Positions 1 through 5,566 are shown, counted from the stretch's first letter. The stretch: 5,566 nt of DNA from Acidobacteriaceae bacterium (GCA_025462785.1 JAOAPG010000114.1:1-5566); one strand, 5' to 3'. Notes: a model not told the origin generated them from the sequence alone. A program made the numbers and translations.

Positions 1-157
1 ATGGAGCTACGAACCTATCTCACCAAAGCAATCCTTGCACGCAAAATGAAGCGGGACTGCGCCCGCCGGCGCTTCTGGCCCACTGCAATTTACCGCGGAG
101 GCTCTCGCGTATACAGGCCGGAAATTCCCACTTCAGGAACTAACGGGGATTGGCAAG

Positions 158-1372
158 CTATGGCTTCCCTTGAGACTGCTCACCAGAAAGAAAACGGGCC
201 CCTTTCCCAAGTGCAATAGAATGACGCACCGCTCGCATAGTGTCAAGGTAGAAACTAAGGTTGTGGACGGTGTTTAAGACCTGGGCCAACACTTCATTAG
301 ATGCATAGAGATGCCGAAGATATGCACGCGAGTAGCGGCTACATACCTTGCAGCCGCAGTTCGGGTCAAGCGGATCCTGGTCAGAGGAATACCGCGACTG
401 CTTGATCGAGATCTTTCCTTCGGACGTAAATAGCAATCCATGGCGTGCCGCACGCGTCGGAAGGACACAATCCATCATGTCCACACCCAGATTCGCATAT
501 TCGACGATCTCTTCGGGAGTGCCTACCCCCATGACATATCGAGGTTTATCCTTGGGGAGATGTTCAAGCGTGGCTTCGATGATTTCGCGAGTGACGGCGC
601 GAGGTTCGCCAACGCTCAGACCTCCGATGGCGTATCCGGGAAAACCGATCTCGATGGTGCGCTCGGCAGATTCTTTGCGGAGTTGCAGATCCATTCCTCC
701 CTGAACGATGCCGAAGAGCGATTGGGTCGCTACCTGATTGAAATCCTCATTCCTCGCGGGATTTATCCCGCGAGGAATCCGCGGTTCCTGAAGCCCGACG
801 CCTGACGCCTGCCGGCTGTCCCAAGGCACTTCATATTTATGGTCCTCGAAATACTTCTTACTCCGCTCTGCCCAACGCAGGGTAAGTTCCATGGAGGCCC
901 TTGCCCGTTCGGCCGTAGCAGGATGCTCCGTACATTCATCGAATGCCATGATGATATCCGCGCCTAGACCAATCTGCGCCTCCATCGCGCTCTCCGGACT
1001 GAAAAAGTGTGAAGAGCCATCCAGATGCGACCGGAATGTCACTCCTTCCTCGGTTAATTTGCGAAGTTCGCTGAGGCTGAAGACCTGAAATCCGCCTGAG
1101 TCGGTAAGAATGGCCTGCGGCCACGACATGAACCGATGCAGCCCGCCAAGCTTTCTAACCTGCTCGACTCCCGGCCGGAGATAGAGGTGGTAAGTGTTTC
1201 CCAAGAGAATCTGAACACCGAGGTCTTCAAGAATGTCCTGAGAGACGCCCTTGACCGAAGCGAGAGTCCCGACGGGCATGAAAACGGGAGTTTCAATATC
1301 GCCGTGGGGAGTGGAGAGACGTCCGCGGCGAGCGGGACCGGCAGTGGAATCAATCTGAAATTCGAGGGACAC
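158..1372 (-). CDS. tgt: tRNA-guanine(34) transglycosylase (queuine/preQ1 tRNA-ribosyltransferase)
   Basis: Exchanges guanine-34 in the wobble position of GUN-anticodon tRNAs (Asp, Asn, His, Tyr) for the queuosine precursor preQ1, in the cytoplasm. The protein is 404 residues and has the complete TIM-barrel signature: FMPVGT (31-36), the general-base motif DSGGFQ (91-96, Asp91), FDECT (144-148), GIVQGG (221-226), GGLSVGEP (250-257) and DCVLPTR (301-307), whose Asp301 matches the catalytic nucleophile. The zinc ligands are Cys339, Cys341, Cys344 and His370. The start is GTG at 1370-1372. It is the only usual start codon between an in-frame TAG at 1400-1402 (the stop of the upstream gene) and the conserved N-terminus, and no clear Shine-Dalgarno precedes it. 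It lies 27 bases after the phosphoesterase gene, so is probably co-transcribed. Oddity: E. coli Tgt has 375 residues. The excess lies between SKKYFEDH (171-178) and QSLFGIVQGG (217-226), in a stretch made of repeat DNA. All catalytic residues are intact, so the gene should be functional. Confidence 0.97.
   Translation of the reverse strand: MSLEFQIDSTAGPARRGRLSTPHGDIETPVFMPVGTLASVKGVSQDILEDLGVQILLGNTYHLYLRPGVEQVRKLGGLHRFMSWPQAILTDSGGFQVFSLSELRKLTEEGVTFRSHLDGSSHFFSPESAMEAQIGLGADIIMAFDECTEHPATAERARASMELTLRWAERSKKYFEDHKYEVPWDSRQASGVGLQEPRIPRGINPARNEDFNQVATQSLFGIVQGGMDLQLRKESAERTIEIGFPGYAIGGLSVGEPRAVTREIIEATLEHLPKDKPRYVMGVGTPEEIVEYANLGVDMMDCVLPTRAARHGLLFTSEGKISIKQSRYSSDQDPLDPNCGCKVCSRYSRAYLRHLYASNEVLAQVLNTVHNLSFYLDTMRAVRHSIALGKGARFLSGEQSQGKP
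749..778. repeat. Perfect 30-bp palindromic element inside tgt
   Basis: Arms ATTCCTCGCGGGA (749-761) and TCCCGCGAGGAAT (766-778) are exact reverse complements around the 4-base spacer TTTA. The element starts and ends exactly on codon boundaries of tgt and encodes residues 199-208, IPRGINPARN. It lies in the segment absent from typical Tgt proteins. In the opposite orientation the same phase would read IPRGIYPARN, so either orientation leaves this frame open. A 13-bp GC-rich stem with a tetraloop is far stronger than expected by chance in coding sequence. It resembles REP/MITE-like or Rickettsia palindromic-element insertions in kind. Whether it is repeated elsewhere in the genome cannot be seen here. 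Confidence 0.9.
783..810. repeat. Short 7-bp tandem repeat tract inside tgt
   Basis: On the plus strand two perfect adjoining copies of GACGCCT lie at 797-803 and 804-810. They are followed in the same register by GAAGCCC (790-796, 5 of 7 matching) and GGTTCCT (783-789, 4 of 7). On the coding strand the unit is AGGCGTC. It encodes part of the Tgt insert, around residues 188-197 (QASGVGLQEP), and ends four bases from the palindrome at 749-778. The perfect pair is clear. The two degenerate units are my reading and could be chance. Confidence 0.55.
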
Positions 1373-1399
1373 TGCTTGAATTGTAGCAACGGCTGTTCG

Positions 1400-1858
1400 C
1401 TAGACGTGCAATGTGACGATCTCCGGTCTGAGTCTCCCGTCGTCTACGTGCAATTTCCCCAAGCTGACCGGCAGCTTGAACCGCCTCGGCCCTGCGCTTC
1501 CCGGATTGAAATACAACACGCCATTTTTCATCTCTTGTTTGGGTACATGGCTGTGTCCGTAGATAACCGCTGCAAACCCCGAAGCTTCTGGCTTCAGATC
1601 GAGCTCTGCGAGATTGTGTAGAACGTAAATCGAAACGTCTCCAACTTCCAAAACTTCGGTGGTGGGGATTTTTCGTGCCCAAGGCTCTCGGTCGATATTT
1701 CCCCGGATCGCCGTGACGGGAGCGATCTGACCTAGCTTCTTGAGAATGTCGTGGTCGCCAATATCCCCGGCATGAATGATGAAGTCGGATCCACGCAGAG
1801 CGGCGACAGCCTCGGGCCGGAGAAGGCCGTGCGTGTCGGAAATGATGCCAATGTTCAA
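1400..1858 (-). CDS. YfcE/MJ0936-family metallophosphoesterase
   Basis: A small calcineurin-like metallophosphoesterase of 152 residues that probably hydrolyses phosphodiester bonds using a two-metal (Mn/Ni type) centre in the cytoplasm. The natural substrate of this family is generally unknown. The metal-ligand motifs appear in canonical order: SDTHG (7-11, Asp8 and His10), HAGDIGD (29-35, Asp32), RGNIDRE (52-58, Asn54), VLHN (79-82, His81) and GHSHVP (101-106, His102 and His104), followed by FNPGSAGPRR (117-126), also typical of the family. There is no signal peptide or membrane segment, and the length is near the usual for the family. The start is TTG at 1856-1858, giving MNIGIISDTHG. No ATG or GTG lies in frame between it and the TAA of the preceding pilus ATPase gene 33 bases upstream, and the first beta strand needs these residues. 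The ribosome-binding site is weak. It sits between the pilus ATPase gene and tgt with tight spacing, probably in one operon, but the context does not reveal its substrate. Confidence 0.92.
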   Translation of the reverse strand: MNIGIISDTHGLLRPEAVAALRGSDFIIHAGDIGDHDILKKLGQIAPVTAIRGNIDREPWARKIPTTEVLEVGDVSIYVLHNLAELDLKPEASGFAAVIYGHSHVPKQEMKNGVLYFNPGSAGPRRFKLPVSLGKLHVDDGRLRPEIVTLHV

Positions 1859-1891
1859 ACTACTCGAACAATAACACTCGCTACGTGAGTA

Positions 1892-3124
1892 TTAAGCCGA
1901 AGTTGTTTCCAGAAGCTCGACTTTCGCGGATGCGGCGGCTTCTTCGGTAAAGTCCGCCAACTCCAATCGTAGATTTCCCGGATTCGTCGCATATGCCAGC
2001 CCGGTGTCCATGTCGATAATGCGCTCACGAATCATTCTTTCGATTTCGCCGTCGAAGTGCTGCATGCCTTCGTCGTCGCCCACTCGCATTGCGTCCAGAA
2101 GAGTCTTGCCTTCGCCCTCACCCTTCTCGACATACTCCCTGGTGCGAAGCGTTGACTTCAGGATTTCTATAGCGGCAATTCGTCCGCCGCCTTTCCGGGG
2201 AATCAACCTTTGCGAAATGATGTAACGAAAGCTTTTGGCTAGCCGGTTGCGGACACCGTCCTGCTCTGCCATCGGGAAAACGCCGACTATGCGCTCGATC
2301 GTTTTCGAGGCGTCAATCGTGTGCAATGTAGACAGGACCAAGTGGCCGGTTTCCGCGGCTTCCATGGCAATTTCGATAGTTTCCTTGTCGCGCATTTCAC
2401 CGACCAGAATCACCTTCGGAGCCTGCCGGAGTGCAGCCCTTAATGCGAGCGCAAAGCTTGTTGTGTCGCTGTGCAGCTCTCGCTGATGGATGATGCAATT
2501 CTTGTGCTGATGCAGGAACTCGATCGGGTCTTCAATCGTAAGCACATGGTAGGACTGCTCTTGATTGATCTTATCGATGACCGCAGCCAGGGTAGACGAT
2601 TTGCCGGAACCCGTCGGTCCCGTGACCAGCACGATTCCATTGCGAAGTTGGACAATCTTCCCCAATTCGGCTGGCAGGCTCAAGGCTGTGAAGTCGGGAA
2701 TCTTACTAGGAATTACCCGCATGACAATGGCGCACGTGCTGCGCTGCATGAACACGTTCACACGAAACCGGCAAGAGCCCGGCAAGCTATAGGAGACATC
2801 GCAGGAACCATGCTCTTTGAGGCTCTCGAGCGCGTTCTTGTTGTTGCCAATCAGATCGCCGGCAACGCGTCTGGTGTCTTCAGCTGTGAGTGCCCGGGGA
2901 ATACCAGCGGCCGCCAATTTTCCGTCAATTTCAACCAGCGGTGGTCTCCCGGGCGAAAAAAACAAGTCGCTAATCTTGGACGAGGTACGCAACATGGCAG
3001 CCAACAGCACCGGAGTCGAAATGGGCGCGGGAGCTGGGGCGGTGGCAGTTGCCCCCGCACTGGCCGATGACGCAGCAGGACTAGACGCAGCAGGAGCAGC
3101 AACGGCATTCACAGGAGAAGACAT
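1892..3124 (-). CDS. Type IV pilus retraction/twitching motility ATPase, PilT/PilU family
   Basis: A hexameric secretion-superfamily ATPase at the cytoplasmic base of the type IV pilus, which powers pilus retraction and twitching. The protein has 410 residues. Visible parts: an Ala/Ser/Pro-rich low-complexity N-terminal tail (about 5-36); the PAS-like N-domain with SDLFFSPGRPPL (52-63); Walker A GPTGSGKS (169-176); the Asp box TIEDPIE (196-202); Walker B VILVGEMRD (238-246); and the His box STLHTIDA (265-272). The C-terminal domain contains GMQHFD (353-358). The PilT retraction motif AIRNLIRE is not recognisable: the aligned place reads LRTREYVEKG (326-335), so the protein could be nearer PilU or a lineage-specific paralogue, and I give no symbol. 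Typical PilT is about 345 residues; the excess is the N-terminal tail, the altered C-terminal region and the tail end. The ATG at 3122-3124 is preceded by AAGGA 12 bases upstream and a promoter candidate. It is probably the first gene of an operon with the phosphoesterase and tgt. Confidence 0.95.
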   Translation of the reverse strand: MSSPVNAVAAPAASSPAASSASAGATATAPAPAPISTPVLLAAMLRTSSKISDLFFSPGRPPLVEIDGKLAAAGIPRALTAEDTRRVAGDLIGNNKNALESLKEHGSCDVSYSLPGSCRFRVNVFMQRSTCAIVMRVIPSKIPDFTALSLPAELGKIVQLRNGIVLVTGPTGSGKSSTLAAVIDKINQEQSYHVLTIEDPIEFLHQHKNCIIHQRELHSDTTSFALALRAALRQAPKVILVGEMRDKETIEIAMEAAETGHLVLSTLHTIDASKTIERIVGVFPMAEQDGVRNRLAKSFRYIISQRLIPRKGGGRIAAIEILKSTLRTREYVEKGEGEGKTLLDAMRVGDDEGMQHFDGEIERMIRERIIDMDTGLAYATNPGNLRLELADFTEEAAASAKVELLETTSA

Positions 3125-3136
3125 GGAAAATGGCGG

Positions 3137-3141
3137 TCCTT
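3137..3141 (-). promoter_or_regulatory. Shine-Dalgarno of the pilus ATPase gene
   Basis: AAGGA on the minus strand, separated by 12 bases from the ATG at 3122-3124. The spacing is slightly long. It supports starting at this ATG, which includes the low-complexity tail, rather than at Met44. Confidence 0.55.
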
Positions 3142-3156
3142 AACTATTGGAGTAGT

Positions 3157-3185
3157 TTTATATGGGAATTCAGTATGAGTCTGAA
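3157..3185 (-). promoter_or_regulatory. Candidate sigma-70 promoter of the pilus ATPase operon, with overlapping inverted repeat
   Basis: On the minus strand TTCAGA (-35, 3180-3185, 4 of 6 consensus) and TATAAA (-10, 3157-3162, 5 of 6) are separated by exactly 17 bases. The predicted start near 3150 gives a leader of about 26 bases that contains the AAGGA. An inverted repeat, ATTCAG (3168-3173) and CTGAAT (3181-3186) with a 7-base spacer, covers the -35 box and most of the spacer, so it could be an operator. This is a prediction from sequence only. Confidence 0.45.
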
Positions 3186-3211
3186 TGAAGACTACATCGG
3201 TTGTGTGGCAA

Positions 3212-3277
3212 GCAGTAGGTTACGGAAGGCATGTCGGGGACGGAGCGTTGAGAGCAACGCGCGAAGTTACCTACAGC
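3212..3277. other. Intergenic inverted-repeat structure, possible structured RNA
   Basis: Arms GCAGTAGGTTAC (3212-3223) and GTTACCTACAGC (3266-3277) pair at 10 of 12 positions, with two symmetrical mismatches. They enclose a perfect 6-bp hairpin, GCGTTG-AGAG-CAACGC (3245-3260). CGGGG (3235-3239) inside the loop can pair with CCCCG (3283-3287) outside it, which would make a pseudoknot. It lies between thrS and the pilus ATPase gene, upstream of the ATPase promoter candidate. It matches no riboswitch or small RNA that I recognise, and the transcribed strand is unknown. It could be the 3' untranslated part of the thrS mRNA, an independent small RNA, or a decayed repeat. Confidence 0.4.
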
Positions 3278-3293
3278 CCGAACCCCGGACTCA

Positions 3294-3308
3294 GTCCAGT
3301 TCCTGGAC
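3294..3308. other. Small perfect hairpin in the thrS-pilus ATPase gap
   Basis: GTCCAG (3294-3299) and CTGGAC (3303-3308) form a perfect 6-bp stem with a 3-base loop. On the minus strand no T-run follows, so it is not a classic terminator. It adds to the density of inverted repeats in this gap and may belong to the structure at 3212-3287. Confidence 0.4.
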
Positions 3309-3325
3309 AAATTTCATTCTGTGAA

Positions 3326-3340
3326 AACAACCTCGTTGTT
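3326..3340 (-). terminator. thrS: Weak candidate terminator hairpin after thrS
   Basis: Ten bases beyond the thrS stop, the minus strand reads AACAAC-GAG-GTTGTT followed by TTCAC. The stem is perfect but only 6 bp, A/T-heavy, with a 3-base loop, and the following T-run is short. It is a plausible but poor intrinsic terminator; transcription may well run on into the pilus operon. Confidence 0.25.
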
Positions 3341-3350
3341 GCTGATTTTC

Positions 3351-5297
3351 TCAGAGCTTCGGACTTCGACTCGCGATTAGTCCCTTGATCTTCTCCACGA
3401 AATCTGCAGCTTGCACGTCTTCGGTTTTTTCTTTTCCCCGAGTGCGCACATTGACTTTTCCTGCCTCGGCTTCTTTGTCGCCGACCACGAGCAGGAACGG
3501 CACCTTCTGCATGGCGTGTTCGCGGATCTTCGCATTCATCTTTTCATTGCGCCCATCCACTTCCACGCGCACGCCGATTTCTTTTAATTGCCTGGCGACT
3601 TTGTTGGCGTAATCGACGTGACGCTCCGCAATGGGGATCATCACTGCTTGTACTGGCGACAGCCATACCGGGAAGGCGCCTGCGTAGTGTTCGATCAGAA
3701 CACCGAAGAATCGTTCTATGGACCCATACAGAGCGCGGTGCACCATGAGCGGCTGTTTGCGCGATCCATCTTCCGCGACGTACTCAAGATCAAAGCGCTG
3801 CGGAAGGTTGAAATCAAACTGCACGGTCGAGAGCTGCCATAGCCGTCCAATCGCATCGACGAGTTTGATATCGATTTTTGGCCCGTAAAAAGCGCCTTCT
3901 CCGGGAATAGTCTTGTACTCAATGCCTCGCTTCTTCAGCACGTTTTCCAGCGAGCCGGTTGCGAGCTTCCATTGCTGTTCGCTGCCTACAAAATTCTTCC
4001 CATCGTTAGGGTCCCAGGTAGAAAGCTCGACCTGAAATTTGTCGAAGCCAAAATCCTTCAAAACATCCAATGCGAAGTCGATGCAACCGACGACTTCTTG
4101 CTCGATCTGCTCTGGCGTGCAGAAAATATGTGCATCGTCCTGAGTGAAGCCGCGCACTCGCAACAAGCCATGCATCACGCCCGATCGCTCATAACGATAG
4201 ACCGTACCCAGTTCCCCTAAACGAACCGGAAGATCCCGATAAGACTTCAGCGAGTCTTTGTAAATCAAAATATGGAACGGGCAGTTCATGGGCTTAATGC
4301 GGTATTCCGCATCATCAAGCTCCATGACATCAAACATGTTCTCTGAGTAATAGCCTTCGTGACCCGAGGTCTGCCACAACTGCCGCCGAGCCACATGCGG
4401 CGTGTAGACGAGAGAATATCCGCGCTTCAGGTATTCCGAGCGCATCCAGTCTTCCATCTCTTTGCGGATGATGCCGCCCTTTGGGTGCCAGAAAATCAAG
4501 CCCGGTCCAGCGAGCTCTTGAATGGAAAACAGATCGAGTTGCTTCCCAAGAACGCGATGGTCGCGCTTCTTCGCCTCTTCGAGCCCGTTCAGATAAGCAT
4601 CGAGGTCTTTCTTTGAAAAGAACGAAGTCCCGTAAATGCGCTGCAACTGCGGATTCTTATCGTTTCCTAGCCAGTACGCACCCGAAATATTCAGCAGCTT
4701 GAAAGCCTTGATCTTCCCCGTTGAGGGCACATGGGGTCCGCGGCAAAAATCCGTGAACTTGCCCGTGCGATAAATTGAAATCTTTTCATCGGGCTTGGTG
4801 AATTGCTCGATGAAATGGCACTTCATGAAGTCGCCATCTTTCTTGAACTCTTCGAGTCCCTGTTCGCGCGGCAGAAACTCCCGTGCATAAGGAAGATTCC
4901 GCTGCACGAGCTCCTGCATTTTCTTCTCCAGTTTTTCCAAATCCTCTGGAGTGAACGGAGTCGGACGGTAGAAGTCGTAAAAGAATCCGCTTTCAGTAGC
5001 CGGACCGTGGCCGAGCTTGGTCTCAGGGAATAGTTCAAGCACCGCAGCGGCCAGCAGATGCGCGGACGAATGGCGATAAACCTCGAGAGCTTCGGGATCT
5101 TTTTCAGTGAGCAGGCGGAGATCAGTGTCTTTTTCCAGCGGCCGGGTAAGGTCAATAAGATCGCCATTAGTTTTTGCCGCCAAAGCCGTATCGGCGAATC
5201 GAGGATTGATGTTCTTCGCAATATCGAGTGGAGTGGTGCCTGCGGGTACTTCCTTAACGCTCCCGTCAGGGAGCTTCACATGAATGCTGTCTGCCAT
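3351..5297 (-). CDS. thrS: Threonyl-tRNA synthetase
   Basis: Class II aminoacyl-tRNA synthetase that charges tRNA-Thr with threonine and removes mischarged serine. The protein is 648 residues (E. coli ThrRS 642) with the full bacterial architecture. An N-terminal TGS domain spans about 1-63. The editing domain carries the HSSAH motif (76-80, His76 and His80) and FCRGPH (184-189, Cys185 and His189), so serine editing should be active. The catalytic core includes FWHPKG (269-274), MNCP (337-340), the motif-2 region YRYERSG (367-373), DDAH (387-390) and HRALYGSIERF (520-530). The zinc ligands are Cys339, His390 and His520. The anticodon-binding domain runs from about 545 to the end. The ATG start at 5295-5297 gives the expected N-terminus. 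CAGG 10 bases upstream is a weak Shine-Dalgarno, and a good promoter lies just before it. A 226-bp gap separates it from the pilus ATPase gene. No truncation, frameshift or missing key residue. Confidence 0.98.
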   Translation of the reverse strand: MADSIHVKLPDGSVKEVPAGTTPLDIAKNINPRFADTALAAKTNGDLIDLTRPLEKDTDLRLLTEKDPEALEVYRHSSAHLLAAAVLELFPETKLGHGPATESGFFYDFYRPTPFTPEDLEKLEKKMQELVQRNLPYAREFLPREQGLEEFKKDGDFMKCHFIEQFTKPDEKISIYRTGKFTDFCRGPHVPSTGKIKAFKLLNISGAYWLGNDKNPQLQRIYGTSFFSKKDLDAYLNGLEEAKKRDHRVLGKQLDLFSIQELAGPGLIFWHPKGGIIRKEMEDWMRSEYLKRGYSLVYTPHVARRQLWQTSGHEGYYSENMFDVMELDDAEYRIKPMNCPFHILIYKDSLKSYRDLPVRLGELGTVYRYERSGVMHGLLRVRGFTQDDAHIFCTPEQIEQEVVGCIDFALDVLKDFGFDKFQVELSTWDPNDGKNFVGSEQQWKLATGSLENVLKKRGIEYKTIPGEGAFYGPKIDIKLVDAIGRLWQLSTVQFDFNLPQRFDLEYVAEDGSRKQPLMVHRALYGSIERFFGVLIEHYAGAFPVWLSPVQAVMIPIAERHVDYANKVARQLKEIGVRVEVDGRNEKMNAKIREHAMQKVPFLLVVGDKEAEAGKVNVRTRGKEKTEDVQAADFVEKIKGLIASRSPKL

Positions 5298-5330
5298 AGA
5301 ATGAATGCCTGTATTTTGCTGAATCTTTTG

Positions 5331-5359
5331 AGTTTAAAGGAGCCTGCCTGGAGGGTCAA
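5331..5359 (-). promoter_or_regulatory. thrS: Sigma-70-type promoter of thrS
   Basis: On the minus strand TTGACC (-35, 5354-5359, 5 of 6 consensus) and TAAACT (-10, 5331-5336, 4 of 6) are 17 bases apart. The expected start near 5324 leaves a leader of about 27 bases before the ATG, too short for a T-box or other large leader riboswitch, so thrS appears to be driven directly from this site. The -10 box sits in a short A/T-rich stretch inside otherwise GC-rich intergenic DNA. Prediction only. Confidence 0.55.
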
Positions 5360-5530
5360 ACGTTGAGCGGGGATAGCTATAGGCACCGGGAAAATTCCTA
5401 CACCCCCAAATGCTTTTGACTTTAGGCTCGGGCTCTTGCCTGCGCTTGAGCGGGCGTCGGAGTCGTGCGTGGGTGCGAGGGGTCAATGCATTATGAGAGG
5501 GGGGCCCGTTCAGTGGACTAAAGCAGGGAT

Positions 5531-5566
5531 GTGGGCAAGAACCAGTGGGCAAGAACCAGAGGACAA
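5531..5566. repeat. 14-bp tandem repeat at the window edge
   Basis: GTGGGCAAGAACCA occurs twice back to back (5531-5544 and 5545-5558). The last eight bases, GAGGACAA, match the start of a third copy at 6 of 8 positions, so the array may continue beyond the window. It lies in the non-coding region upstream of thrS, about 170 bases before the promoter, in DNA with no convincing gene on either strand. Confidence 0.8.

Noticed and set aside
59..72. Hairpin GCGCC-CGCC-GGCGC downstream of tgt as its terminator
   Set aside because: The stem is only 5 bp and no T-run follows on the minus strand; it is likely chance in GC-rich DNA.
1..219. Plus-strand open frame of 72 codons starting with ATG at base 1
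   Set aside because: It overlaps the tgt 3' end head-on by 62 bases, has no visible upstream context, and encodes no recognisable domain. The minus strand of 1-157 is interrupted in all frames, so I treat this stretch as non-coding.
1136..1621. Plus-strand open frame (161 codons) spanning the tgt/phosphoesterase junction
   Set aside because: It is antisense to two well-supported genes, with no ribosome-binding site or domain.
2471..3070. Long plus-strand open frame (199 codons) opposite the pilus ATPase gene
   Set aside because: It is fully antisense to a gene with intact conserved motifs, and its composition mirrors that gene's codon pattern. It has no recognisable domain.
3125..3350. T-box, c-di-GMP or other known riboswitch before the pilus ATPase gene or after thrS
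   Set aside because: I looked for the conserved cores I know on both strands and found none; the structure stays unassigned.
3185..3388. Plus-strand small open frame (67 codons) in the thrS-pilus gap
   Set aside because: It has no Shine-Dalgarno, overlaps the thrS 3' end, shows no recognisable features, and is explained by the inverted-repeat content. A peptide cannot be fully excluded.
5360..5530. A tRNA, small RNA or terminator in the GC-rich stretch upstream of thrS
   Set aside because: I found only short chance palindromes such as GGGCCC and ATAGCTAT, with no stem followed by a T-run and no tRNA-like arms.
5334..5552. Minus-strand open frame (72 codons) upstream of thrS
   Set aside because: It starts with TTG inside the tandem repeat, is Pro/Arg-rich from GC-rich non-coding DNA, and runs through the thrS promoter; no domain is visible.

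Overview
The window reads as ordinary bacterial chromosome, about 55% GC by eye, with four complete protein genes all on the minus strand. In transcription order they are threonyl-tRNA synthetase (thrS), a PilT/PilU-family type IV pilus motor ATPase, a small YfcE/MJ0936-type metallophosphoesterase, and tRNA-guanine transglycosylase (tgt). Type IV pilus machinery rules out nothing on its own. The general feel of the proteins, the gene order and the short non-coding repeats suggest Acidobacteriota (Terriglobia-like). That assignment rests on recall, not on any search.

Layout from the right-hand end, in the direction of transcription. Positions 5298-5566 are non-coding. They carry a 14-bp perfect tandem repeat at the window edge and a good sigma-70-type promoter 34 bases upstream of thrS. 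thrS fills 3351-5297. A 226-bp gap (3125-3350) follows, with a weak hairpin just after thrS, a compact set of inverted repeats that could fold as an RNA, and a second promoter candidate immediately upstream of the pilus ATPase. The pilus ATPase (1892-3124), phosphoesterase (1400-1858) and tgt (158-1372) follow with gaps of only 33 and 27 bases, so they probably share one transcript. Neither internal gene begins with ATG: the phosphoesterase starts with TTG and tgt with GTG. Positions 1-157 hold no gene I can support.

Functionally, thrS and tgt both serve translation: tRNA charging with editing, and queuosine-pathway base exchange in the anticodon. The ATPase drives pilus retraction or twitching, and the phosphoesterase is of unknown physiological substrate. 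I see no defence system, transposase, CRISPR array, tRNA or rRNA, and no clear new multi-gene system.

The most interesting signal is inside tgt. The protein has about 30 extra residues just before its conserved GIVQGG strand. The DNA coding for this insert contains a perfect 13-bp-arm palindrome (749-778) lying exactly on ten codons, next to decaying 7-bp tandem repeats (783-810). This looks like repetitive, normally intergenic DNA accommodated in frame inside an essential-fold enzyme. Second in interest is the pseudoknot-capable inverted-repeat cluster between thrS and the pilus ATPase.
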